Positions 13,970 through 20,835 of a stretch of DNA of 20,835 bases are shown here, in pieces (position 1 is the stretch's first letter; each line of letters starts with the position of its first letter). A program made the position numbers and the translations under genes. Source of the stretch: a virus. The stretch is from IMG/VR virus record IMGVR_UViG_3300010354_000844, positions 1 through 20,835 of that record. One strand, given 5' to 3'. Under the pieces are notes generated by a model that was not told the DNA's origin, did no database searches, and was given only the letters and a program-made list of their open reading frames with translations.

Positions 13970-14341
13970 TTATCCTTTGTCGTTTAATCTTGCAAGATTT
14001 AATACTCTATTAACCGATTCTTGCGATTCTGTCAATAATTTTAGCATTCTTTCCTTGTTATCATTATTTAGACTTTCATATAATTTAGTAATTTGATTTA
14101 TTTCTGTTTTTGTTAAATTTACAACAGTATTATTTTCTAGTTTTAATTGTAGTGTATCGTGTTTAACTTGTTCATTTAATTCAGAAATTATCTTAGAAAA
14201 TAAAGCATTTTTTGCTTCATTCTTATAAGCAATTTCTAATAAAATAGATACACGTTCTTTTAATTCTTCTTGTAAAACAGTATTAAACTGGTCTTTTTTT
14301 CCCCTTAATACCATAGTTAATAATCTATTGAGAGTGTTCAT
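13970..14341 (-). CDS. Probable prohead core protein (gp68-like by position, 123 aa)
   Basis: The 123-residue product is almost entirely helical and charged, with no tail-like low-complexity part. Its first 50 residues can be aligned by eye with the gp67-like protein that follows: both start MNT, then VL...(K/F)...LQE.L.E..S and an alanine/lysine/glutamate stretch ending in phenylalanine. It overlaps the gp20 stop by four bases (ATGA). Its place in the 20-to-21 interval is that of T4 67/68, so a core role is likely. L-x-E sites, for example in LLTESQES near 103-110, could be cleaved by gp21. The gp68 name is positional, so no symbol is given. Confidence 0.8.
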   Translation of the reverse strand: MNTLNRLLTMVLRGKKDQFNTVLQEELKERVSILLEIAYKNEAKNALFSKIISELNEQVKHDTLQLKLENNTVVNLTKTEINQITKLYESLNNDNKERMLKLLTESQESVNRVLNLARLNDKG

Positions 14342-15906
14342 TGTGGTGGTGGTTGTTGTTGTTGTTGTTGTTCTATGGGAACCTGACCTGTCAGCATTTG
14401 TTGATACATTTGCTGTTCTTGGGCTTCTAATTGACGCTGTGCTTCTCTATTTATTTGAGCATCTATTTCCATAATTTCTTCTTCTGATTGTTTTAAGAAA
14501 TTCTTTCTGATGTATTCTTCAGAGAAAAATCGTCCAATATATGGAGTTACAGCAGCTATAATGTCTAAACGCTCTCTTAAAATATCATTATTTTTTAGTT
14601 CTGTAAAATATGAGTCTTGATTAAATCTAAATGTAATGTCTTGATTTATTCTGTTCCAATCTTCTTCTGTCATTATACCTTTTAGTATTATTTGTGTTTT
14701 TAAAAGGTCTAATAAAACAGAACTAAAACGTTGTCGCAAACGATCTATAAATTTATTAAATTTAACTTCATCTCTGGTAATTTCTGCAGAACGACCCATA
14801 TTAAAACCGCTATCAGGAAGCATTCTAGAGAGAGGTACGCCTAAAGCTCTATACAATTTTTGTAATAGATATTGAACATCCTCCATCTGTCCTAGATTTT
14901 GCCCACCATCCAGTGTACTAATTTCGGTTCCACGACCACCTTCACGACGAGGCATCCAAAAATCCTCAAGCATGCTCATGTGATTTCGTTCGTCTTTAAT
15001 CTGACCAGTAGTTGGATCGTAAATAACTTTGTTACGATACCTATTCATAATCTCTCGTAAGTATTGTTCTGCTTTTTGTTTTGGTAAATTACCAACGTCT
15101 ACATAAAACACTCTACGCTCTGGAGCACGAGATATACGATAAATTGCTACGGCATCTTCTATTTGTCGAAGAAGATTTAGTGGACGTACTGCTTTTTGCA
15201 AATAACCAACTACACGTTTTGTTGCAGAATCAATAATACCAGAATGAGAGTATGCAACAGTGTCAGGAGCAATTTTCCAACCAGTAGTAGATGTTGGAAA
15301 AGCAGATTCTTTGTCTGTGTCCGTATAAACAAAATATTCTTCTATTTTTTTAGTAGTAGCAAATGGACCAATACCAGACATTACGTTTTTATCTTTTTCG
15401 ATCTTTCTAATCTTTTTAATTTTAACAGGATCTACTGGAATAAGTTCTATAATGCCTTTTCTTGGATCGTTTTTGTCTACTTTTTTATAGTAAAAAAGTT
15501 TAGAATCGATATACCATCTTCTAAAAATATCTGGAGCTTTATTAGAAAAATCTAATAATTTTAATAGAGTGTTGTATTCAGAATAAATTTTTGTTTTAAT
15601 AGTCTCTGATAAATTAACATAATCTAAATTTAATTTTATAGGCTTTCGATCAATATCCATAACTATAGATTCATTTGTTATATCTTCTATAGCAGCATCT
15701 ACTTCTGGATACAGAGCCATTGCACGATAATGCTGAATCATTTGATTTTCATCGCGGACTGCTCCGGAGAAATCAACAAATGTTCCAAACACACCACCAG
15801 TTTCTAATACATAAGAGCCATCATAAGAATCCGGGGTAATAGGCTCACGTACAACCGGTTCTGTTTTTTTACGACCTAATTTAAAACCAAATAAATCTAA
15901 TTCCAT
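14338..15906 (-). CDS. gp20: Portal vertex protein (T4 gp20-like)
   Basis: gp20 forms the dodecameric portal through which DNA enters and to which the tail joins. The 522-residue product is the same size as T4 gp20 (524). Recognisable features include AVRDENQMIQHYRAMALYPEVDAAIEDITNE (about 50-80), YRISRAPERRVFYVDVGNLPKQKAEQYLREIMNRYRNK (about 255-292), and the EDFWMPRREGGRGTEISTLDGGQNLGQMEDV crown/wing region (about 313-343) shared by T4-type portals. The C-terminus ends in a short glutamine/proline tract (Q6-P3-Q) encoded by a trinucleotide repeat. No Shine-Dalgarno sequence precedes the ATG. The stop overlaps the next gene by four bases. Confidence 0.97.
   Translation of the reverse strand: MELDLFGFKLGRKKTEPVVREPITPDSYDGSYVLETGGVFGTFVDFSGAVRDENQMIQHYRAMALYPEVDAAIEDITNESIVMDIDRKPIKLNLDYVNLSETIKTKIYSEYNTLLKLLDFSNKAPDIFRRWYIDSKLFYYKKVDKNDPRKGIIELIPVDPVKIKKIRKIEKDKNVMSGIGPFATTKKIEEYFVYTDTDKESAFPTSTTGWKIAPDTVAYSHSGIIDSATKRVVGYLQKAVRPLNLLRQIEDAVAIYRISRAPERRVFYVDVGNLPKQKAEQYLREIMNRYRNKVIYDPTTGQIKDERNHMSMLEDFWMPRREGGRGTEISTLDGGQNLGQMEDVQYLLQKLYRALGVPLSRMLPDSGFNMGRSAEITRDEVKFNKFIDRLRQRFSSVLLDLLKTQIILKGIMTEEDWNRINQDITFRFNQDSYFTELKNNDILRERLDIIAAVTPYIGRFFSEEYIRKNFLKQSEEEIMEIDAQINREAQRQLEAQEQQMYQQMLTGQVPIEQQQQQQPPPQ
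14341..14370. repeat. Trinucleotide repeat at the 3' end of gp20
   Basis: The plus strand reads TTG, three TGG units and six TTG units. On the coding strand these are CAA x6, CCA x3, CAA, giving the glutamine/proline tail of the portal protein. Such tracts can change length by slippage; the exact number may vary between relatives. Confidence 0.85.
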
Positions 15907-15913
15907 AATATAA

Positions 15914-15921
15914 TATTTAGG
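15914..15921 (-). promoter_or_regulatory. Weak late-promoter-like box before gp20
   Basis: CCTAAATA on the minus strand (15921-15914) matches six of eight bases of TATAAATA and ends seven bases before the gp20 ATG. It is suggestive only because gp20 lacks a ribosome site; the match is imperfect and the region AT-rich. Confidence 0.25.
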
Positions 15922-15927
15922 TTAATT

Positions 15928-16512
15928 TTATGAGTCTTCTATGTGACTATACGCTAAAGTCACGTTAAACATAGAAATTCTAGCATTTTCATTCATATCT
16001 AATTGTATTGGTCCCACCTGAATAGGCCAACAATTATACATCTTAAAGGTCTTTAGTGCAGTTTCTGTCGGAAGATGATCTAAATGAGTAATAGTCCATA
16101 TATTTCCATTACCAGAAAATGCAGCATCATCACCTTGCCCCACTTTTATTGCAGAACCTAATCGTCTAACACCATAAGTCTCTCCAGTATCTACTATGCT
16201 ATCACTCCAATCCATAAATTTTTTGTGTAAATTTTCTTCTGGATTAGAAGAAGCATCACCAGCACCAACTCTAACATCATCCATAACAGTAACGATCCAA
16301 GGAACAAAGTTTCTAACAGCTGGAATGTTTATTGTTTTTCCTTTGTAATTTACCGGAAAAGGTAAAATATCCATTTCTGGAAATGAAGTTGCTCTAATGT
16401 GAATCTCTATGTCTCCGGTTCCCAAATAAGGACAGTTTTGAGCATTAATCTTGAATCGATTAACTCTAGTACCGCCTCTAAAACCGCCTAAGAAATCTGT
16501 TATTGATGCCAT
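15928..16512 (-). CDS. gp19: Tail tube protein, second copy (T4 gp19-like)
   Basis: The 194-residue product is a paralog of the gene immediately upstream. Both share SIT.FL.GF.GGTRVNRF near the N-terminus, (I/V)NY.G.TINIP in the middle, WTITHL, KTF and WP..(I/V)GP(L/I).LDM towards the C-terminus. These also match T4 gp19 (RKINVAGDRTFDDWTVTVMND, LWPTNVGELQLDW). This copy has extra residues after VTVMDD (VRVGAGDASSNPEEN, about 77-92) and around 108-132, which probably form longer loops on the tube. It begins 11 bases after the first copy's stop with an AGAGGAT ribosome site. Which copy makes the bulk of the tube cannot be told from sequence. Confidence 0.9.
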   Translation of the reverse strand: MASITDFLGGFRGGTRVNRFKINAQNCPYLGTGDIEIHIRATSFPEMDILPFPVNYKGKTINIPAVRNFVPWIVTVMDDVRVGAGDASSNPEENLHKKFMDWSDSIVDTGETYGVRRLGSAIKVGQGDDAAFSGNGNIWTITHLDHLPTETALKTFKMYNCWPIQVGPIQLDMNENARISMFNVTLAYSHIEDS

Positions 16513-16523
16513 CTAATCCTCTT

Positions 16524-17057
16524 TTAGGTGTGTGTGTAGTTAAAATGGGTGTAGAGTATTTTTACTTCAAACGATGCTAATACGTTGTCTTGACTCATAT
16601 CTAAAATAAGTGGACCAATAGTTGCAGGCCATGCTTGAGACAGTGTAAATGTTTTGTGAGCAGTTTCATCTGCATTTTTTAAATGCGTAATAGTCCAGGT
16701 ACAATCAGCAATGCCTGTAGTATCGATACTGATATCTGTTCCATAACTAGTTACTCGTTTATGCCAAGCTTTAAATTTATTGTATAGTTGTTTATCGCCT
16801 CTGTCGTCTAGCACAGTTATTGACCACGGTTCGTATACACGTTCTCCTGGAATGTTTATTGTTCTTCCAAAATAATTTATTCCGATAGGAACAATGTTTG
16901 AACCGGGAATAGTTGCAGCTCTTATGTGAAATTGAGTATCTGTATTAGTTAAAAAGTTTCCAGCAGCACCACAACCAGCGGTGGTTACTTGAAAACGATT
17001 TACTCTGGTTCCGCCACCAAATCCGGCCAAAAACTGAGTTATAGAAGAAACTGCCAT
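16524..17057 (-). CDS. gp19: Tail tube protein, first copy (T4 gp19-like)
   Basis: The 177-residue product (T4 gp19 is 163) is the better positional match to gp19 because it directly follows the sheath gene. It has FLAGFGGGTRVNRFQV (9-24), GINYFGRTINIPGERVYEPWSITVLDD (58-84; compare T4 NRKINVAGDRTFDDWTVTVMND), WTITHLKNADETAHKTF (119-135) and WPATIGPLILDM (142-153). It should stack as hexameric rings that form the inner channel of the contractile tail. AAGGAT precedes the ATG, 21 bases after the sheath stop. No promoter is visible in the gap, so it is read from the gp18 promoter. Confidence 0.92.
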   Translation of the reverse strand: MAVSSITQFLAGFGGGTRVNRFQVTTAGCGAAGNFLTNTDTQFHIRAATIPGSNIVPIGINYFGRTINIPGERVYEPWSITVLDDRGDKQLYNKFKAWHKRVTSYGTDISIDTTGIADCTWTITHLKNADETAHKTFTLSQAWPATIGPLILDMSQDNVLASFEVKILYTHFNYTHT

Positions 17058-17078
17058 ACCGTATTATCCTTGGTTTAA

Positions 17079-18230
17079 TTAGAGATTAAATATTTCTGAT
17101 GTTGTGCTGTTTATAACTCTTAGAGTTATAGTTTCTGCAACATTTGTTGGTGTTAAACGAATTTCAGCAGTAAATGTTATACCAGTATTATCTGCTGGTG
17201 GGCATATAACACTGTAATTACTAATACTTCCACTACTCTTTACGCCATCTAAAATAGAATTGGCTCTAGTAACGAATTGACTTCTATTGCTTTCAGTGTT
17301 TGGCTCAAAGAGATACTCGTTAGCTAATCCCTTTACTTCTGCTCTCACATAGTTTAAAACAGAAGCTACGTTCAACATTCCTCTTGAACTGGTACTTCCA
17401 GCAGCAGCAGCACCGGTGCTGTTTCCCATAAAGAAACTGCCCTTTCCTGTGAAAGATACAACAGGATTTACTCCGCTGTCTTGCAATAACGTAGATTCAC
17501 TATTAGTGAAGTTTTGTTCTAAGCTTATTACCCCATTGATTCCTCCTCGTCTAAATCCTGAAGGAACCGACCAAGCATTTGCATTTAAATTTGTTTTAGC
17601 TATATTTGCAGCAACATCCGATGCGGTATCTATTTTGTCTACCTCGGTTCTTCCAGAACCATCATAATCTAAGAACATGTTTTTTCTACCACCAACGTAA
17701 ATTACGTTTGTACCGGTCAGACCAGTAAATCCGTCTAAACCGAATGTACTTGGAAAATGAGTGAATCCACTAGCGCTTACAGGTTGAGTAATTCCTTGTA
17801 GGGCATTTCCCACGACAGCAAAACAGTCGCCTCGTTTAGTGGCAATATCAGCTGCAGCTGCTGCACTAAAAGTAGTTCCACCAGCAAAAAATACCGATAT
17901 ATTTTCAGTAGAAGCGTGTAAAGGTGTGTAAGTTACGCCTATTGTTTGCCAAGAATTGTCACCAGTTCCTCCTACAACAACACCACCCACATTATATTGC
18001 AGATAATTCCAAACCGACCACCATTCTTTTGCTAAAGAACCAGTTATACCATCAGAGGGCTTAACCGGTCTACCGGTTGATCCCCAAACGCCTGCCGGTG
18101 CATAACTTAGTCTGGCTAGCCAGTCATTGCTAGTAGCAACAGGCATTACACCTACACTTTTTTCTGCCGTTGTGGCAAAATTTCTAACTAAACCGTAATT
18201 TGAAATTAATCCTGCTGTGAATCCTGCCAT
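17079..18230 (-). CDS. gp18: Contractile tail sheath protein, short form (T4 gp18-like)
   Basis: The product is only 383 residues; T4 gp18 is 659. Position between gp17 and gp19 and the C-terminal core identify it. WSVPSGFRRGGINGV (220-234) resembles the T4 SPAGFNRGRI region, GKGSFFMGNSTG (262-273) the T4 GQGIVLFGDKT region, and the final part (YLFEPNTESNRSQF at 306-319, then a GSISNY.VICPPADNT strand) the conserved sheath C-terminal domain that binds the tube and links neighbours. WNYLQYNVGGVVV (74-86) resembles the T4 N-terminal MNFLQYGNDLRVV. The large outer domains of T4 gp18 appear to be missing or much reduced. A late promoter and AAGGAC precede the ATG. Confidence 0.92.
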   Translation of the reverse strand: MAGFTAGLISNYGLVRNFATTAEKSVGVMPVATSNDWLARLSYAPAGVWGSTGRPVKPSDGITGSLAKEWWSVWNYLQYNVGGVVVGGTGDNSWQTIGVTYTPLHASTENISVFFAGGTTFSAAAAADIATKRGDCFAVVGNALQGITQPVSASGFTHFPSTFGLDGFTGLTGTNVIYVGGRKNMFLDYDGSGRTEVDKIDTASDVAANIAKTNLNANAWSVPSGFRRGGINGVISLEQNFTNSESTLLQDSGVNPVVSFTGKGSFFMGNSTGAAAAGSTSSRGMLNVASVLNYVRAEVKGLANEYLFEPNTESNRSQFVTRANSILDGVKSSGSISNYSVICPPADNTGITFTAEIRLTPTNVAETITLRVINSTTSEIFNL

Positions 18231-18261
18231 TGTTTAGTCCTTTTTATAATTTAACTACATT

Positions 18262-18269
18262 TATTTATA
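18262..18269 (-). promoter_or_regulatory. Late promoter TATAAATA for the gp18 operon
   Basis: An exact TATAAATA lies on the minus strand (18269-18262), 31 bases before the gp18 ATG and just after the gp17 stop. The leader would be about 26 bases and carries AAGGAC. It probably drives everything from gp18 to the internal-protein gene. Confidence 0.87.
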
Positions 18270-18274
18270 AAAAT

Positions 18275-19924
18275 TCATAATTTTGCATCTCCCTCATCCA
18301 TGTCGTATGAACTTATAAATCCAAAACTAAACCAATCATCATCTTCAATTTTCTTTATTTCTCCGTCAAATAACTCTTTTCGTATGTCTATATTTGTTAA
18401 TTCTTTAAAATAACTTTGTTTTGTTAACCAAGAAAAAAGAACCAAGCACATTACTAGATCATCTGTATGGCCTTCATCCGCAGAAAAGGTGTTATATTTT
18501 GCCACAAATGAAAGGAGTTCATTTATTGTTTCTTCGTCTTCAATAATCAGTTTATCTTGTTCTATTAAACTTTTTAAAATGGAACAACCTAGTTTTTTAA
18601 CGGTTACGGTTGTTCGAACACCAAAGAGAGATTCTCCTTTTCCAAATCCTCCATTTAATACCATACCAGAACGGCCCTTATTCATACTCATTAATATATT
18701 ATCGTATTCTAGATCGTAGTGTAAAATATCTGCAACCTGACCACCAATATCGTTTACTTCCACTAAAACATAAGCATTGTTATATTTTTTTCCAAATGTA
18801 GAAATTATAGTTGGCAATAACATAGGCGATACTATATTGTTTCGATATTTTGCTACTATACGATATGGGGCTTCTGTGATATCAAACATCACAGCGGCAC
18901 TATAATCGTTTCCTTGCCCTCTGGACGTGTCTACAGTCATAACATATATTCTGCCTTCTTTGGGCTCCTCATAAACCGTAAGCCCCTCCTTGGTCCTATA
19001 TTGGGGTGCTTTAGCAGACAGAACATGGAGTTTGGCCGATGATATTAAAGTATTAGAAGAGCCTATAAAGTCACAGTCGTATTCGCTTTGAAATTTGTGT
19101 TCACCACCAGCTCCTCCACCAAGCTGTTTGATTGTTCGCATCTTCCATTTATGATCACGTAATGGACCACCAGGATACAGAGGAACCTGACTCCAATGAA
19201 CCTCTATGGGCACATATTCGTTTTTACCTTCTTGACCAGGATTTTTGGTGGCTCCTTGCCAAAGATTATAGAACATATTAAGACCGTTGGGTGTAGACAC
19301 TATAAGGACTTTGGTAGTTTGACCGGAAGTAATTGTAGGATACACAGACGTAAAGAATTCGTCTGCTACATTAGGCGGAACGTGAGCAAACTCGTCTAGG
19401 AATATAACATTGTACGAACCACCACGAACAGCAGATGCAGAAGTAGCAGAAGCCATAACACGAGAACCGTTTTCTAAAGCTATGGAAGTTTTGTTCCATT
19501 CTACCACACCTTGCTGTAACCATTTAGGAAGATATTCGTACGCTTCCTTAAGACGCTTCATAATTTCTGTAGCGGTCTTTAATTTGTTTGCCAGAATAGC
19601 AACATTTACGTTTTGATTAAACAACACATAATGTACTAGCCAAGCGACAATAGTCGTGGTTTTACCCGTCTGTCGCGGTAGTTTGGCAATCACATAACGA
19701 TTGTTCTGTATTTTTTCTACTATATCTTCTTGATAATCATATAGCTGAAAAGGTTCAAGACCTTTATCCAGAGTAACAATTTTTACATATCGTTTAATAA
19801 AATACACAGGATCCTGAGAACATTTGATGTACTCTTCGACCTGTTCTTTTGTAAATTCTATGGGTGTTGCAATCTCTTTAAGATTGGGATTTCCCAGATA
19901 TCCGCTTTTCTTTTTATAGCCCAT
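18275..19924 (-). CDS. gp17: Terminase large subunit, packaging ATPase-nuclease (T4 gp17-like)
   Basis: gp17 is the motor that pumps DNA into the prohead and cuts concatemers. The 549-residue product (T4 gp17 is 610) has the Walker A variant RQTGKTT (84-90), Walker B VIFLDEFA (173-180, D177 and the catalytic E178), the coupling motif STPNG (210-214), and a C-terminal RNase H-type nuclease domain with acidic residues D332 (VDTSRG), E389 (VEVND) and the D488-D489 pair (HTDDLVM), which correspond to the T4 triad. The N-terminal extension of T4 is shorter here. It overlaps gp16 by 11 bases and has only a weak ribosome site, so coupled translation is likely. Confidence 0.98.
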   Translation of the reverse strand: MGYKKKSGYLGNPNLKEIATPIEFTKEQVEEYIKCSQDPVYFIKRYVKIVTLDKGLEPFQLYDYQEDIVEKIQNNRYVIAKLPRQTGKTTTIVAWLVHYVLFNQNVNVAILANKLKTATEIMKRLKEAYEYLPKWLQQGVVEWNKTSIALENGSRVMASATSASAVRGGSYNVIFLDEFAHVPPNVADEFFTSVYPTITSGQTTKVLIVSTPNGLNMFYNLWQGATKNPGQEGKNEYVPIEVHWSQVPLYPGGPLRDHKWKMRTIKQLGGGAGGEHKFQSEYDCDFIGSSNTLISSAKLHVLSAKAPQYRTKEGLTVYEEPKEGRIYVMTVDTSRGQGNDYSAAVMFDITEAPYRIVAKYRNNIVSPMLLPTIISTFGKKYNNAYVLVEVNDIGGQVADILHYDLEYDNILMSMNKGRSGMVLNGGFGKGESLFGVRTTVTVKKLGCSILKSLIEQDKLIIEDEETINELLSFVAKYNTFSADEGHTDDLVMCLVLFSWLTKQSYFKELTNIDIRKELFDGEIKKIEDDDWFSFGFISSYDMDEGDAKL

Positions 19925-20351
19925 TGGTATTATCTAAAAATGTCTGACTGTCTAAAGCCTTAGAACGACTACGGTCTTTATTAATCAGATCTTGTAGGTC
20001 ACTAGTAGAACCAACGTATATGGAATTGTTGGTGGTATTTTTTACGTTTACTGTTTCTTTTTTAACATTTTTGGCACGCTGGTGTAGCTCTAACAGATCT
20101 TTATTCATGTCTGCTACAGTTTTTAATAATTGAGAAACCACTTCGTATGCACGTGGCGAATCGCCTGCTTTAGCAACTTTAAGAATTTCTTCTATAGCGT
20201 CTGTTCCGTTTTGAATCAAAAGCTTAATATTATCTTTTGCATAATCAAAATCTTTATCTAAATTTTTTTCCTTTTCCGTAGAAGTTGTAACGGCAGGAAC
20301 TATATCCGATTTATATTCAATGCCTAGAGATTTAGAAATAATATCATCCAT
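19914..20351 (-). CDS. gp16: Terminase small subunit (T4 gp16-like)
   Basis: The 145-residue product (T4 gp16 is 164) is helical and charged, with a central helical/coiled-coil region (about 33-100: DYAKDNIKLLIQNGTDAIEEILKVA and following, then LLKTVADMNKDLLELHQRAKNVKK) flanked by less ordered ends. This matches the ring-forming small terminase plan of T4 gp16, which recognises concatemer DNA and stimulates gp17. A GGAG ribosome site inside the end of gp15 precedes the ATG, which lies two bases after the gp15 stop. Identification rests mainly on position and architecture. Confidence 0.92.
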   Translation of the reverse strand: MDDIISKSLGIEYKSDIVPAVTTSTEKEKNLDKDFDYAKDNIKLLIQNGTDAIEEILKVAKAGDSPRAYEVVSQLLKTVADMNKDLLELHQRAKNVKKETVNVKNTTNNSIYVGSTSDLQDLINKDRSRSKALDSQTFLDNTNGL

Positions 20352-20353
20352 AA

Positions 20354-20835
20354 TTACTCCACATCAATATCATAAGTTATTCCACCAAGAGTTTCAAACA
20401 ACGATAAATCAAATTCTTTAGTAATGTTTGTAGCAGCTTTAACACGATTGAATATATAAGACTTGGCGGTAAATTGATACGTACTAAGTATCATTCTTCT
20501 AGAACTAAAATCTCCTTCATATTCTTGTGTTAAAATTGTTTTATTTAAAACTATAGGAACATCTACTTTTTTATGAATATCTGTGATGTTTAAAGATACT
20601 ACAAATTCTGGACTAAAATACGGGAGTATTTGTTCCATTATTTCTAAATTTTCGTCTATGTTTCTTGTATAAGCGTATAGAGAAAATACAAAATTATAAG
20701 GAACTTCCATTTTTGACGAATAACTAACACCACCAGTAGAACCATACTTGTCAAACATCTTGTTTAATTTTCTGGTAGGATCGTATACAACATCAGTTAA
20801 TTCAAATGCCATTTGTGGCACATCAATTTGAATAC
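20354..20835 (-). CDS. gp15: Tail sheath stabiliser / tail completion protein (T4 gp15-like), 5' end cut off by the window
   Basis: gp15 caps the contractile tail and joins it to the head. The frame is open to the window edge: before the GTG at 20821 it reads I-Q-I-D, and IQIDVPQM aligns with the T4 FIRVPITY strand, so the gene starts outside the window and GTG is not the start. MEQILPYFSPEFVV (about 62-75 from that GTG) matches T4 VEQILPYFQPHFNT, and SSRRMILSTYQFTAKSYIF matches T4 LSRRRIEWSLTFEVNGWMY. The C-terminus is shorter than in T4, lacking the proline-rich tail. It precedes gp16, as in T4. Confidence 0.9.
   Translation of the reverse strand, partial: IQIDVPQMAFELTDVVYDPTRKLNKMFDKYGSTGGVSYSSKMEVPYNFVFSLYAYTRNIDENLEIMEQILPYFSPEFVVSLNITDIHKKVDVPIVLNKTILTQEYEGDFSSRRMILSTYQFTAKSYIFNRVKAATNITKEFDLSLFETLGGITYDIDVE

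Noticed and set aside
1-20835. tRNA genes, CRISPR arrays, insertion sequences or homing endonucleases
   Set aside because: None seen: genes are packed with short gaps, no direct-repeat arrays occur, and no GIY-YIG or HNH motifs were found by eye.

Overview
The window reads as part of the core of a T4-like myovirus (order Caudoviricetes), probably from a marine or other aquatic lineage. Every recognisable gene lies on the minus strand, and the genes run in the classic T4 block order. Read in the direction of transcription (high to low coordinates) it is: gp15, gp16, gp17, gp18, two copies of gp19, gp20, prohead core proteins, gp21, a probable internal head protein, gp22, gp23, a tube-fold protein, uvsY, uvsW, an Sm-like protein, gp55, gp47, gp46, two uncharacterised genes, rnh, a small basic protein, gp45 and gp44. 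DNA is mostly AT-rich. The major capsid gene and the gp45/gp44 end look visibly richer in G+C. The host cannot be named from this sequence.

Layout. 20835-18275: end of the neck/tail completion gene (cut by the window edge) and both terminase subunits. 18269-12379: one late operon led by a TATAAATA-type promoter, holding sheath, two tube paralogs, portal, two core proteins, prohead protease and a probable packaged internal protein. 12359-9866: scaffold and major capsid genes, each with its own late promoter, closed by a strong intrinsic terminator at 9814-9843. 9805-9304: a tube-fold protein with a late-promoter-like box. 9302-2210: recombination/repair and late-transcription genes (uvsY, uvsW, gp55, gp47, gp46 and unknowns), led by a sigma70-like promoter. 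2213-1: a second sigma70-like promoter drives rnh, a 61-codon ORF, the sliding clamp and the clamp loader (cut by the left edge).

How they work together. gp16/gp17 package DNA through the gp20 portal. gp22, gp67-like and gp68-like proteins form the core around which gp23 assembles, and gp21 then cleaves core and capsid at I/L-x-E sites. gp18 and the gp19 proteins make the contractile tail, which gp15 caps. UvsY, UvsW, gp46/47 and RNase H carry out recombination-dependent replication. gp55, with the gp45 clamp and gp44 loader, should direct late transcription from the TATAAATA promoters seen upstream of gp18, gp22 and gp23.

Most notable: (1) three unrelated transcription units (rnh, uvsY, tube-fold gene) have promoters placed so that the predicted first transcribed base is the A of the ATG, with no Shine-Dalgarno sequence, implying leaderless mRNAs; (2) a 175-residue protein carrying a T4-style capsid-targeting/cleavage peptide; (3) tandem duplication of the tail tube gene and apparently of the core-protein gene; (4) a sheath protein far shorter than T4 gp18. 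There is no gene-free stretch longer than about 75 bases, and I saw no tRNA, CRISPR array or insertion sequence.
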